Shown: piece by piece, positions 18,196 through 36,650 of the stretch
Position numbering within the stretch: the first letter of the stretch is position 1
Layout of the letters: the number at the start of each line of letters is the position of its first letter
Program-made: the position numbers and the translations under genes
The notes under the pieces: generated by a model
The model's input: the letters and a program-made list of their open reading frames with translations, nothing else
Database searches by the model: none
What the model was told of the DNA's origin: nothing
NCBI RefSeq assembly: GCF_000762875.2
Contig: NZ_JRMP02000001.1
Coordinates: 186,001-250,000, forward strand
Origin: Helicobacter saguini
GTDB lineage: Bacteria > Campylobacterota > Campylobacteria > Campylobacterales > Helicobacteraceae
Direction of reading: 5' to 3'
Length of the DNA: 64,000 bases

Positions 18196-18300
18196 TAATT
18201 GCCCACCCACCACCCTTTTTGAGTGATGGATAAAATCTTTATCCTTAAAAGTCTTTTAGATTCTATAAAAGATTTCTAAGGGTGAATATTTCACCACTCA
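18196..18300. repeat. Duplicated upstream block of lipoprotein genes (copy 1; copy 2 at about 18920-19030)
   Basis: CACCACCCTTTTTGAGTGAT, GGATAAAATCTTTATCC (a hairpin), CTTAAAAGTCTTTTAGATT and AAAAGATTTCTAAGGGT occur in the same order before the second and third lipoprotein genes with only a few differences. Confidence 0.8.
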
Positions 18301-18316
18301 AATATAAAGGAAAAGT

Positions 18317-18706
18317 ATGATTAAGTTGGTTGTTAAAGGCGTGGTGTTAAGTGCGTGCGTGGTGGCATTTGTAGGGTGTAGCGGCGGTGGTGAGCCTATT
18401 GCCTGTGATGATGCGGAGGTAAAAAAGACATTTGAGACACAACACACTCAAAAGTATCAAGAAAATATGAAAAAAATGAGTAATGATAAGAAATTCGATG
18501 ATATAACGCTTAATTTTTCAAATTATAAGACATTATCAAGTGAAAGTGATAAAAACATTTGTCAAGTAAAAATTACGATGGGATACATAGGTAATGATGC
18601 TGAAATGCAAAAAATGTATGGTGGCGGTGGGATTTCACTTAATGTGAAATTTGGTGCGTCAAAATTAAGCGATGGTAAGATAGAAATAGAGCAAATAGAC
18701 CGCTAG
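18317..18706 (+). CDS. Small lipoprotein, unknown function (second of three)
   Basis: The 129-residue protein begins MIKLVVKGVVLSACVVAFVG with lipobox FVGC, then Gly-rich residues and CDDAEVKKTFETQ. A middle segment, ICQVKITMGYIGND, resembles the CRVRMEYTGN segment of the preceding lipoprotein. The 120 bp before the gene are closely repeated before the third lipoprotein gene, which indicates tandem duplication including the promoter. Confidence 0.7.
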   Translation: MIKLVVKGVVLSACVVAFVGCSGGGEPIACDDAEVKKTFETQHTQKYQENMKKMSNDKKFDDITLNFSNYKTLSSESDKNICQVKITMGYIGNDAEMQKMYGGGGISLNVKFGASKLSDGKIEIEQIDR

Positions 18707-19048
18707 ATTTTAAAATATTTTTCAACCTTAAAGGGTGTTATTATTCATTAAAAAGGGGTGCGTGGGCGTTAGGAAAAGTATAGAATCTAGATTCTATATG
18801 TCACTCAAAAAGGGTGGTGGATAGGCGTTAGGTTATGTTCAAAACGAATTTATAGAATCTTAGATTCTAAGTTTTGTTAAAAAAGTGTGTTTAGATTCTA
18901 TATTTTGTTTTGTAAATTGCCTAACGCCGCTCACCACCCTTTTTGAGTGATGGATAAAATCTTTATCCTTAAAAGTCTTTTAGATTCCATTAAAAGATTT
19001 CTAAGGGTAAATATTTATATTTACTACTAAAATTTTAAAGGATAATTT

Positions 19049-19384
19049 ATGGTAAAGTGGTTTAAAGGCGTTATATTAAGTGCGTGCGTGGCGGCGTTTG
19101 TAGGGTGTAGCTCTATGCCTAGTTGTGATGATGATGAGGTAAAGCAGCTGCTAACAAAAATGATAAAAGATGAGGCAAAGACATGGCATGGACAAGAATT
19201 TGCAGATAAGATAAGTGTTTCTTACAGCGGCTTTATGACAAACTCAAGCGATGAAAAGGCACAAAAAATAACCTGCAAAGTCGAAGTAAAAGTAACCGAT
19301 GGCAAGGAAACAAATAAAGAATTTATTGATTACACCGCCCAGCACACAAGCGACAATATGGTCTATGTGGAAATCCTGCATTAA
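19049..19384 (+). CDS. Small lipoprotein, unknown function (third of three)
   Basis: The 111-residue protein begins MVKWFKGVILSACVAAFVGC, almost the same leader as the second lipoprotein, followed by CDDDEVKQLLTKM and a central ITCKVEVKVTDGK strand. It is the shortest of the trio. Its upstream 130 bp repeat the block before the second gene, including the CACCACCCTTTTTGAGTGAT motif. Confidence 0.7.
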   Translation: MVKWFKGVILSACVAAFVGCSSMPSCDDDEVKQLLTKMIKDEAKTWHGQEFADKISVSYSGFMTNSSDEKAQKITCKVEVKVTDGKETNKEFIDYTAQHTSDNMVYVEILH

Positions 19385-19485
19385 ATCTTAGAATCTAACC
19401 ATACAGATTCTATATTTTATGGAATCTTAGGCAAGGCTTTAACCTTTTCTTCCCCTTCTCCCTTGCGTTAGTATGGGTCTTTGAA

Positions 19486-19553
19486 TAGAATCTACACTTA
19501 AACTATGTTTAGGATTTTAAATTCTAAAATGGGAATCTAAGGAGAGATTCCTA
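19486..19553 (+). repeat. Dispersed repeat, 5' half only (copy 3)
   Basis: TAGAATCTACACTTAAACTA through GGAGAGATTCCTA matches the left flank and first 45 bp of the copy at 15698. The 3' half is missing. It lies before the phosphoesterase gene. Confidence 0.8.
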
Positions 19554-19666
19554 AAAAACTATTAAAGATTATCTAGTATAAATTATCTAGCCAAATGCTA
19601 AAATATTTTTATATTTATGTTGTAGAATCTAGATTTTATTCTCAAGTTTTTATGAAAAGATTTTAG

Positions 19667-20632
19667 ATGACTATTCTCAATGATTTAATTATTAAAAAGG
19701 GGGCGATTTTTGTGGCGGATGCGCATTTTAGACGGGGAGATTCTAGTCTTTTAGAATTTTTAAAAAAGATTCCAAAGGGAGTGCAGATTTTCCTTATGGG
19801 CGATATTTTTCATCTGCTTGTGGGTAGTGTGAAATCTAGCGTAAATGAAAATTTTGAGCTTTTAGATTTGCTTTATAAAATGAGTTTTACAAATGAGATT
19901 ATTTATGTGGAGGGAAATCATGATTTTGGCTTAACTGCGGCATTTATGAATTTTATAGAATCTAATTCACAAAAAGTTTCAAATATTAGAATTTTTAGCT
20001 ATAAAAAGCAGCCTATCATCTTGCGTGATTATCAAAATAATATTTGTATTTTGGCTCATGGCGATAAATGGATTAGCCCGATGTATGATTTTTATCGGTT
20101 GTTTTTAGATTCTAAAATCTTACTTTTTTGCTATAAAGTTTTAGATTCTATAACTTTTGGTAAATTTTACAGGCGTTTTTCACATAGAATCTCAAAGCGA
20201 AAAGTTAAAGAATTTTCATATTTTAGAAATGATTTTACTAACTTTATGCAGGATAGAATTAGTAAATATAGAACTTTTATTATTGAAAAGATTCTAAAAA
20301 CGCAGATAGATTCTAAAGAAAGCATAAACTTTTGCATTATCGAAGGACATTTTCACTTAGGGCAAAATCTAAGCCAAACAATTACGCTAGATTCTAATAA
20401 TTCACAACAAAATATAGAATCTAGCTCGCAAGATTTAAACAAAAACCCAAACCAAGATTCAAACAAAGACTCAAATAAAAACCAAAGCCAAGATTTTAAA
20501 AAAGATTTTAAAAAAGATTTTAAAAAAGATTCTAAAAAAACAATTACAATCCACTATAATTCCTTATCTTCTCAATATTTCCACAAAAAATATTTCACTC
20601 TGCAAAACTGCGAAATATTACAACTTTTGTAA
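19667..20632 (+). CDS. Metallophosphoesterase of UDP-2,3-diacylglucosamine hydrolase type (LpxH/LpxJ-like)
   Basis: The 321-residue protein has the metallophosphoesterase motifs in order: FVADAHFRRGD (residues about 16-26), FLMGDIFH, VEGNHDFG, ILAHGDKW and EGHFHLG, which give the two-metal site. In lipid A synthesis such enzymes cleave UDP-2,3-diacylglucosamine. Epsilonproteobacteria use the LpxJ variant, and this is the likely role, though I cannot separate it from other calcineurin-like phosphoesterases by eye. Residues about 248-297 are a low-complexity insert of SNKDSNK and FKKDFKKD repeats, between the last motif and the C-terminal strand. Confidence 0.75.
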   Translation: MTILNDLIIKKGAIFVADAHFRRGDSSLLEFLKKIPKGVQIFLMGDIFHLLVGSVKSSVNENFELLDLLYKMSFTNEIIYVEGNHDFGLTAAFMNFIESNSQKVSNIRIFSYKKQPIILRDYQNNICILAHGDKWISPMYDFYRLFLDSKILLFCYKVLDSITFGKFYRRFSHRISKRKVKEFSYFRNDFTNFMQDRISKYRTFIIEKILKTQIDSKESINFCIIEGHFHLGQNLSQTITLDSNNSQQNIESSSQDLNKNPNQDSNKDSNKNQSQDFKKDFKKDFKKDSKKTITIHYNSLSSQYFHKKYFTLQNCEILQLL

Positions 20633-20684
20633 TATCAATATTTATAGATTCTATGACAAACAAGATTCTATAAATATTTTTTTG

Positions 20685-20707
20685 TTTTTTTTTTTTTATG
20701 ATATAAT
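20685..20707 (+). promoter_or_regulatory. Autotransporter promoter with a T13 tract next to TATAAT
   Basis: A run of 13 T (20685-20697) is followed by ATGA and a perfect TATAAT (20702-20707), 26 bp before the start codon. The tract occupies most of the -35/-10 spacer; the -35 is poor (T-rich). Length change would alter spacing. Confidence 0.65.
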
Positions 20708-20733
20708 GTCGATACTAATTTTAAGGAGAATAT

Positions 20734-23700
20734 ATGGTAAATCCACATACAACAACAGGGCTAAATGCTAAGGACAGACAAGAGACAAGCGGACAGACAA
20801 AATGCTACTTTTTAACAAAAAAGACCTTAGCAAACATTAGCTTTATTGCTAGTCTAATGATTGCGGGGGGGGGGGTAATACTCTCCTAGCTGAAACAATA
20901 AGTACAGATGTAAGTACTAACACTAAAGATTTAACTGATGAATCTAATAATGTTACAACAGGCGGAAAAATAGGAGATGTAACTCTAAGTCACTCCCCAA
21001 ATGCAAATCTTACTATAGAATCTGGCTCTGGTGGTTTAATCCAAAATAAAAACATTACAATACAAAATAGTGTAACACAAGCTACTATCACAAACAACAA
21101 TAAAGATTTTTCGGGTGGCATAAAGTTTCAAAGTAATACTAATACCACTTCAACAATCATTAATAATATAACAACTGATACTGCTAATACTGCTAAAATC
21201 GGTGGTAATATAGAAGCTGCTGCTGGGAATATGTCTATTACTAATGGTGAAAACTCAACCATAATTGGAACTATCACAGCTAAAAGTGGTGCTCTCACTA
21301 TAATGAATGCTACCAAAGCGACTATAAGTGGAAAGATAACAGGTGGAACTGGCACCTTACGTGTATATAATACCGGGACACTTGGAGCTATTGATGGTAG
21401 CACACAAAATGCTACTGAGATTACAAATTATACAGGTGGAACCTTAAGCGGTAAAATCACAGGCTTAGCTGGCAATATGACTATAACAAATGAAGGCACA
21501 ATAAGCGAAGACATACAAGGTGGCACTGGGAGTCTAAGTATAACAAACTCTAATACAATAAGTGGAACTAGTAAAAAAATCGTAGGTGGAAGTGGAAACC
21601 TAACTATTAAAAATATCACAGCGACAACGGCAAATGCCCCGACAGCTGAAATAAAAAATGCTATCGAAGCATCAACTGGGAGTACATCTACCACCACAAT
21701 AGAAAACACAGGCACAATAAACGGAACTATCACAGGAAAAGATTCTAAACTAAACATTATAAACTCAGGAACGCTAAGTGCAGCTATTACTGCTGCAGCT
21801 GGGGATGTAAGCATTACAAACAATAATGGTGGTAATATAAATACTACTATTACAGGTGCTGGTGGGAATCTAACCATAACAAACGCTGGGAATATAACTC
21901 AAGCCATAAATGCTAGCACTGGTGGTGCTACTAAAACCACCACAATTAATAACACAGGCACAATAAGCGGAACTATCACAGGAAAAGATTCTAAACTAAA
22001 CATTATAAACTCAGGAACGCTCAGTGCAGCCATTACAGCTGCAGCTGGGGATGTAAGCATTACAAACAATAATGGTGGTAATATAAATACTACTATTACA
22101 GGTGCTGGTGGGAATCTAACCATAACAAACGCTGGGAATATAACTCAAGCCATAAATGCTAGCACCGGTGCTACTAAAACCACTACAATTAATAATACAG
22201 GAAATATACAAGGAGCAATAAATGGTAATACTTCTGCACTAAAAATTGAAAATTTTGGTAGTATATCTAATAATATTGTAGGCAATAGTGGTAATATAAC
22301 TATTATAAATAATGGGAGTATAACAGGTGCTATAACAGGTGGTGCTGGTTTATTAAATATCACAAATAATGGAAATATATCCACTAATATTACAGCTGGT
22401 GATAATAAGTTAACTCTTATTAATAGTGGAAATATAAATAGTGTAGTGGAAGTAAAAAATGGAAATGCTATAACAAATTATAGTAATGGCAGTATAAATG
22501 AGATAAAATTTGGCACGGCATCTGCAGTAGTAGATATTGCAAACTCTGGTATTATAAAATCTTTAAACTTTACAGCAGCAAGCACTGCCAAGCTAGGTCA
22601 AAACTATGCGGTTACCTTAGGCTCTCTAAGTGACTATGACACGAATGGCTTACTAGGAATAACCGGAACTAAAAGTAATGCTACTATACAAATCGCTTCT
22701 AACAACGCATTTTTACTAAATATGGGTAGCAATGTAGCAGTAGATACAGATTATAAATTAGCTAATTTTATAAGTGGAGCTGGAACAAATGGTGCAAAAC
22801 TGCAAAATTATGATGGGACAACAACTACTTTAAATGGAAATCATATAACCACTTCACAAAACATATATGATTTAAATTTCTACACATCTAATAATGAAAT
22901 ACTAATGCGTGTTACCGTGGCTGCTAATAAATCTATGAGTTCATTAGGTGTAATACAAAGTGCTGCTAGTATGAATACACAAATAGTAAGAACACAAAGT
23001 ATTATTGATGGTGTATTTGATTCTATTGCTACAGGTGAAATGGGTAATGTCCCATATCCTAGAGAAAATTACTATGGAATGTCATACAAAAAAGAAATAA
23101 AATTAGCACAATTACGCACATTAGAGAATCTAGAAGCTAGAAGTGATGTTAATAATAGCACATTAGATTCTATGGCAATGCACAATATGCGAAATAAATC
23201 ATGGCTAGGATTTGTAACTCCATATTTTTCTACATCTAGCATTAGCCCTAGTGGATTTAATGCCACTAACGCTTTATCTTATGGCTTTATTGGCGGAGCT
23301 GCTAAGAATTTTAGTAATGGTGTCTTACTAGGCTTACATTTAGCTGTAGAATCCCAAGCAAGTGGCAAGCAAGGAGAGCAAATGCGAGCACAAGGTGCTA
23401 GTATAATGGTAGGTGGTTATACTAAGATACCTTTTGCGCAATTTAATATGGGTGCTCTTGCTATAGTGCCATTTGTAAAAGTTCAGCTTAATGGTATGGT
23501 GTCGTTTAATAGCTATTCGCTAACGCCTATAGGAGATGTTACAAGAGAGGCTAATGGCTTGGTTGGTGGTTTTAGTGGTAGCGTATTAGCGGGGGTTGAT
23601 ATGCCTACTAACTTTGGATATTTTACACCTGAGCTAGGTCTTATGCAGCAATTCCTTGCAATGCCTGAATTGTCTTATTTAAATTTTGAACAAGCAAGTA

Positions 23701-24050
23701 ATAATCAAGTGATAAAACCAACAAATGTAACTCCGCTATATCTACTAGCTCAACTACGATACACAAAAGAGATTGGCATAGGAAATATAGGAATCTATCC
23801 AACAATTAAGGGAGGCGTGAGATACGCACTAGCAGGTAATAGCTTTACTAATACAATAACGCTGCCTGATAGAGTAGTAAATGACACCTTCCGTGCTACA
23901 ACCACACTTGATAGTCTAGTTGGGATAGCAAGTGCTGGTGTGGGGGTTAAAATAGCTGGGAATGCTTCTATTAATCTAAGCTATTTAGGGGAATTTAGTG
24001 CTACCATTCAAACACATAATATAAATTTGGGGGCGGGTATGCAGTTTTAG
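20734..24050 (+). CDS. Autotransporter / vacuolating-cytotoxin-like outer-membrane protein, phase-variable and OFF in this sequence
   Basis: Translation from ATG 20734 (site AAGGAG) encodes a long leader with TKKTLANISFIASLMIAGGG, then hits a stop at 20887 because of an 11-G tract. With 12 or 9 G it continues as NTLLAETISTDVS, a normal signal-cleavage region, to 24050: about 1105 residues. The passenger is a beta-helix of short repeats (NTGTISGTITG, SGNINTTITGAGGNLTI), with one unit of about 260 bp duplicated almost exactly near 21700-22150. The last 270 residues form an autotransporter barrel (SWLGFVTPYFSTSS, ending NINLGAGMQF). The protein should be exported by type V secretion. Substrate or adhesion target cannot be told. 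Confidence 0.85.
20865..20875 (+). repeat. G11 tract in the signal-peptide region of the autotransporter gene
   Basis: Eleven consecutive G within codons 44-48. Frame arithmetic gives ON at 9 or 12 G and OFF at the present 11. Poly-G tracts at this position are a classical slipped-strand switch of Helicobacter and Campylobacter surface genes. Confidence 0.88.
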
Positions 24051-24223
24051 AATCTTAGATTCTATACTATAATCTACTTAGCTCATCAAATAAGCTGTTG
24101 TTGTCAGCAATTCTCGTGTAAAATCCACACATTTTAATTGTCAAGAAATAAAGAGATAGAATCTTAAATTCTATAATAAGTAATATATAAGCTAAAAAAA
24201 TTTAATATATCATAGAATCTAAA

Positions 24224-24682
24224 TTATAGATTCTTACCAGATTCTAAGGCGTAGGCGAAAATGCCTTTGTGCTTTTTAAGGGCGGAAGTTAGGGCTTGAT
24301 ACATCACAGAGTTTTTACCCATTTCGCTAGTTTCCACATCCAAATCCACGCTATTGCCGTCATTCCTAGCCAAATGCCCATCACGGAAAAATATCGAGCC
24401 AGTGAGCCTATCAGGGATTAAGCCTGGCAAATGCTGCGGTTTAACTTGAGCTAGTTTCAACACCTTGCTTTTATTTTTATTCTCAAACACCTGCGCGGTT
24501 TTCTCCGCTAGCATATCCTCAAAATGCACATCCTTAGGGCGATACTGCGGCGTATCGACATTCGCCATATTGCTAGAAATCAAATCTTGACGCAACGAGC
24601 GATAATCGAGCGCCTCATACACAAGCTTATGCGCCTTAGATGTCTCAAATGATGTGCCTAACGCCTTTGCAAAACTCTCCAT
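24224..24682 (-). CDS. flgB: Flagellar basal-body rod protein FlgB
   Basis: I start at ATG 24682 (MESFAKALG) because AAGGAGAATACG precedes it; longer in-frame starts lack a ribosome site. The 152-residue protein has the FlgB core YRSLRQDLISSNMANVDTPQ followed by YRPKDVHFEDML and a C-terminal VDLDVETSEMGKNSVMYQAL helix. FlgB is the proximal rod subunit next to FlgC. A sigma54 promoter lies 33 bp before it. Its partner genes flgC-fliE are 22 kb away on the opposite strand, unlike in H. pylori. Confidence 0.94.
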   Translation of the reverse strand: MESFAKALGTSFETSKAHKLVYEALDYRSLRQDLISSNMANVDTPQYRPKDVHFEDMLAEKTAQVFENKNKSKVLKLAQVKPQHLPGLIPDRLTGSIFFRDGHLARNDGNSVDLDVETSEMGKNSVMYQALTSALKKHKGIFAYALESGKNL

Positions 24683-24715
24683 CGTATTCTCCTTAATACT
24701 TTCATAACGATTTAA

Positions 24716-24733
24716 AAGCAAATATAGTTCCGC
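24716..24733 (-). promoter_or_regulatory. Sigma54 (RpoN) promoter of flgB
   Basis: On the minus strand CGGAACTATATTTGCTTT has GG and GC separated by exactly 10 bases (GG at complement of 24730-24731, GC at complement of 24718-24719). It is the expected RpoN class 2 promoter for a rod gene. Confidence 0.75.
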
Positions 24734-24841
24734 TAAAAATTTAGATTCTATCAAAAGATTTTTAAGCTACACAATAACATCAATAAACTACCACATAATC
24801 ATTAAAGCAAATTCTTATAATGACATTTCTAAATCTAGATT

Positions 24842-25939
24842 CTATATCTCCAGCTTACTCATATCCACCACATAGCGGAATTTTGCTTTGCCATCGGTTA
24901 GATTTGAATACGCCATATTTATATCATTAGGGCTTATCATCTCAATCTCTGGATAGATTCCATGTTGCAAACTAAAGTCAAGCATTTCTTGCGTCTCCTT
25001 AATGCCACCTATCAAACTCCCATACACACGGCGATTCGCACTAAAGACTAGACGCGTCATATCAGTTTTTATCGTAGCGTTCTCCGGGGGCAATCCAACA
25101 ATCGCCAAATCCCCGCCATACCGCAGCAAATTCACATACCGCATCGGGTCATATCGCGTAGGAATCGTGCTAATGATAAAGTCAAACCGCTCTTTTATAG
25201 AATCTAACTTGTCAATCGTATAAAGATTTTTCGCACCCAACGCCAAAGCGTCCTTTTCCTTATTGCGATTACGCGCAAAGACGCTTGCTTCCGCGCCAAA
25301 AAGCTTCGCATACTTTAACGCCATAACGCCAAGCCCGCCAAATCCCGCAATGCCAACATTCATCCCCTTGCTAACCTTGCTAAATTTCAAAGGCGAATAA
25401 GTCGTAATCCCAGCGCAAAGCAGCGGCGCGACCTTTTCCATCGGCGCATTTTGCGGGACTTTTAGGGCAAAATGCTCATTTACCACGATATTATTACTAT
25501 AACCGCCGTAGGTTGGCTCATCATTGTGAAAGCAGTCCTTGCAGTCATAGGTAAAAACAAGCTTCCCATTTTCGCAAAACTGCTCCATACTTTCGCGGCA
25601 CGCACGGCACTCACCACAGCTATTTACCATACAGCCGACCCCTGCGTAGTCGCCCACTTTAAACTTGCTAACTTTATCACCCACAGCAACCACACGTCCA
25701 GCGATTTCATGCCCAGGCACCATAGGATAAATGCCCGGATGCCACTCACTACGCGCCGAGTGAATGTCGCTATGGCAAATCCCAGCATACATAATCTCAA
25801 TTAGCACATCGCGTTCGCCCATCGCGTGTCGGCTAAAGCTAAATGGCTTAAAAGTATCGTCCTTATTTTGCACCGCAAAGCCCTTCGCGCTAATGCGTTT
25901 CCCGCTTTTTGCTTCGTTTAGATTCTCACTTAGTAGCAT
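24842..25939 (-). CDS. Zinc-dependent NAD(P) alcohol dehydrogenase (cinnamyl-alcohol dehydrogenase type)
   Basis: The 365-residue medium-chain dehydrogenase has catalytic zinc ligands in AGICHSDIH and PGHEIAGRV, a structural zinc site GECRACRESMEQFCENGK, the CAD/YahK family phrase FTYDCKDCFHNDEPTYGGYS, and the nucleotide-binding motif GFGGLGVMALKYAKLFGA. Family members reduce or oxidise aliphatic and aromatic aldehydes and alcohols, usually with NADP(H). AAGGAGACAAT precedes the ATG. It stands alone. The physiological substrate is not evident. Confidence 0.9.
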   Translation of the reverse strand: MLLSENLNEAKSGKRISAKGFAVQNKDDTFKPFSFSRHAMGERDVLIEIMYAGICHSDIHSARSEWHPGIYPMVPGHEIAGRVVAVGDKVSKFKVGDYAGVGCMVNSCGECRACRESMEQFCENGKLVFTYDCKDCFHNDEPTYGGYSNNIVVNEHFALKVPQNAPMEKVAPLLCAGITTYSPLKFSKVSKGMNVGIAGFGGLGVMALKYAKLFGAEASVFARNRNKEKDALALGAKNLYTIDKLDSIKERFDFIISTIPTRYDPMRYVNLLRYGGDLAIVGLPPENATIKTDMTRLVFSANRRVYGSLIGGIKETQEMLDFSLQHGIYPEIEMISPNDINMAYSNLTDGKAKFRYVVDMSKLEI

Positions 25940-26114
25940 ATTGTCTCCTTAGATTTTGATTTTGTAATTATAAATCATTAGAGCAACTATAAGTCAATGG
26001 GGTTGAATAAAATTTTAGGAAAATATAGAATCTAGATTCTATAAATTATAGAAATTACGATAATATAGCTAGATTAAAGTAGAATTTGTGACACTATAAA
26101 TAAAAGGAATTGAT

Positions 26115-26783
26115 TTGCGTAATATTATAATTTTAATGTTGTTGTGTAATATTTTGTTTGCCAAAAATGTCAGTAAAGATTCTATACATATAGAATCTAT
26201 TAATGCTTTTAGTGAGTTAAGAAATTGTGTGAATAATGATAGTAAAGCTTGTGAAAAACTTTTAAATGCTGGAGTTAGAAGTGTCAATGAATGTGAAATC
26301 CATGAGTGTGCTTTGATTGGTGAAGTGTTAATTGCCACAAATAAAGATGAATTAGCTATTGAATATCTTAAAAAAGCGTGTCTATCGCGTGTTTTAAGTG
26401 CGTGTAAAAATTTAGGTATTGCCTTTGAAAATCTTAACAATATAAATAATGCTAAGGCTTACTACAATGATGGATGTAAATTTAATGATGTTTTATCTTG
26501 TCATAATTTAGGGCTTTTGTATGCTAAAAAACTTGATAATGAGAATCTTGCAATGCAAAGTTTTAAGATTTCCTGTGATTTATTTTACTCGAAATCTTGT
26601 TATAATCTCGCCGTTTTATATGCTAAAAATACACAAAATAGTAACAAAAGCAAAGCAAAATATTACTTTGATAAAGCTTGTGATTTGGGTTTAAATGCTG
26701 GGTGTAATGCTCTTAAAGATTTTACAAATATACAAATGCCATCTTTGCAAAAACAACGTGGGTTATATATAAAAAGCTTTTAG
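26115..26783 (+). CDS. Sel1-repeat (cysteine-rich Hcp-like) secreted protein
   Basis: The best start is TTG 26115, placed after AAAAGGAATTGAT; it gives a signal peptide (NIIILMLLCNILFAKN). The 222-residue product has about four to five Sel1-like units of 33-36 residues, each with paired Cys: KACEKLLNAG, KKACLSRVLSACKNLG, GCKFNDVLSCHNLGLLYAKK, SCDLFYSKSCYNLAVLYAKN and ACDLGLNAGCNALK. This is the plan of Helicobacter cysteine-rich proteins, which are secreted and often recognised by the host immune system; some bind peptidoglycan-like ligands. It has no obvious operon partner. Confidence 0.85.
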   Translation: MRNIIILMLLCNILFAKNVSKDSIHIESINAFSELRNCVNNDSKACEKLLNAGVRSVNECEIHECALIGEVLIATNKDELAIEYLKKACLSRVLSACKNLGIAFENLNNINNAKAYYNDGCKFNDVLSCHNLGLLYAKKLDNENLAMQSFKISCDLFYSKSCYNLAVLYAKNTQNSNKSKAKYYFDKACDLGLNAGCNALKDFTNIQMPSLQKQRGLYIKSF

Positions 26784-26994
26784 TATTTTAGATTCTATAT
26801 TTTATCTTAAATCACACAAACCTTAAAAAAAACTTAATGATTGTGATTTATGACATAAAGATTACATTTATTAGTCGAGTGTTAGGGCAATGTAAGATAG
26901 AATCTAGTCATTTATGACAAAGTTATAGAATCTTAAATATATAACACATAGATTTATTAGATTCTATAAATCCTAAGTTTTAAAGGGGAAAGTT

Positions 26995-27666
26995 ATGATA
27001 TTTGTAGTCGATGATGAGAATGACTTAAGAGAGCTGATTCAATACACGCTTAGCACCAAAGACCTTGCTAGTAAGGGTTTTGACAATCCGCTAGAGATGC
27101 TAAATGAGCTAAATAAGCTTGATAGCAAGGACTTGCCAAAGCTTATCCTGCTTGATGTTGGGCTGCCGCAAATTAGTGGCATTGACACGCTTAAAAAGCT
27201 AAAGCAAAAGTCCCACACACGCGACATTCCTGTCATTATGCTTACCGCGAAAAATAGCGAGATTGACAAGGTCAATGGGCTTGATGGCGGCGCGGATGAC
27301 TATATCACAAAGCCCTTTGGCGTGCTGGAACTCTTGGCGCGTGTGAATGCAGTGCTGCGGCGAAATAACGCGCTGGCTGCGGATGAGTATAGTTTCAAGG
27401 AAGTCGTGCTAAATCCTAAAACGCACACGGTAAGTGTCGCAAATGAGCCTGTTAGCCTTACTTTTAAGGAGTTTGAGTTGCTCGAGCTATTTTTATCAAA
27501 GCCAAATCTTGTTTTTACGCGCGAGCAGCTGCTTGATTCTATCTGGGGTAGTGAGTTTCAAACGCGAACCGTGGATGTGCATATCAACACACTAAGAACG
27601 AAGCTAGGCGATACGGGCAAATATATTAAAACTATTCGCGGCGTGGGATACAAGGTCGCGGAGTAG
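26995..27666 (+). CDS. OmpR/PhoB-family response regulator
   Basis: The 223-residue protein has an N-terminal receiver (VVDDENDLRELIQ, acceptor Asp in LILLDVGLPQISG, MLTAKN, DYITKPFG). The winged-helix DNA-binding domain at about residues 130-223 has LTFKEFELLELFLSKPNLVF and a recognition helix TRTVDVHINTLRTKLG. It should bind DNA as a phosphorylated dimer. No histidine kinase gene is next to it, so its partner is elsewhere or it is an orphan. AAAGGGGAAAG is the ribosome site. Confidence 0.92.
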   Translation: MIFVVDDENDLRELIQYTLSTKDLASKGFDNPLEMLNELNKLDSKDLPKLILLDVGLPQISGIDTLKKLKQKSHTRDIPVIMLTAKNSEIDKVNGLDGGADDYITKPFGVLELLARVNAVLRRNNALAADEYSFKEVVLNPKTHTVSVANEPVSLTFKEFELLELFLSKPNLVFTREQLLDSIWGSEFQTRTVDVHINTLRTKLGDTGKYIKTIRGVGYKVAE

Positions 27667-27674
27667 AAACTTTA

Positions 27675-27690
27675 TAGAATCTAGATTCTA
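27675..27690. repeat. 16-bp palindrome TAGAATCTAGATTCTA (after the response regulator)
   Basis: A perfect copy 8 bp after the stop codon, in the convergent gap with rpoBC. It illustrates the common placement just after stop codons. Confidence 0.95.
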
Positions 27691-27818
27691 AACATATTTT
27701 TCGACCTTTAAGGGTTGTAAGGGTAAGAATAGATAAAAAGGAAAATAGCTAAAAATTAATTTTAGATTCTATATTTATTTACAGAATCCTTAAAGTTTTA
27801 TAGAATCTGGGGTGGATT

Positions 27819-36479
<8,661 letters not shown>

Positions 36480-36650
36480 CTACCCTTTCATTGCTTAATC
36501 TCATTTCAAATAACGCCGTTTTTGTAACTAGATTCTATAACCTTATCATTTCAAACGCCCTATAAACGTCAAAAAGCAATCTATAAAACGATGTTATAGA
36601 ATCTAGATTCTATATCCTTAGCCATTTTGAGCAAAACTAAATCACTTTTA

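Noticed and set aside
21231-24050. Autotransporter starting at ATG 21231
   Set aside because: The open frame extends upstream through the G tract to a proper signal peptide at 20734.
26995-27666. Assignment of the response regulator to a named H. pylori regulator (ArsR, CrdR, HsrA)
   Set aside because: The sequence shows a generic PhoB-like regulator without adjacent kinase; no specific name can be supported by eye.
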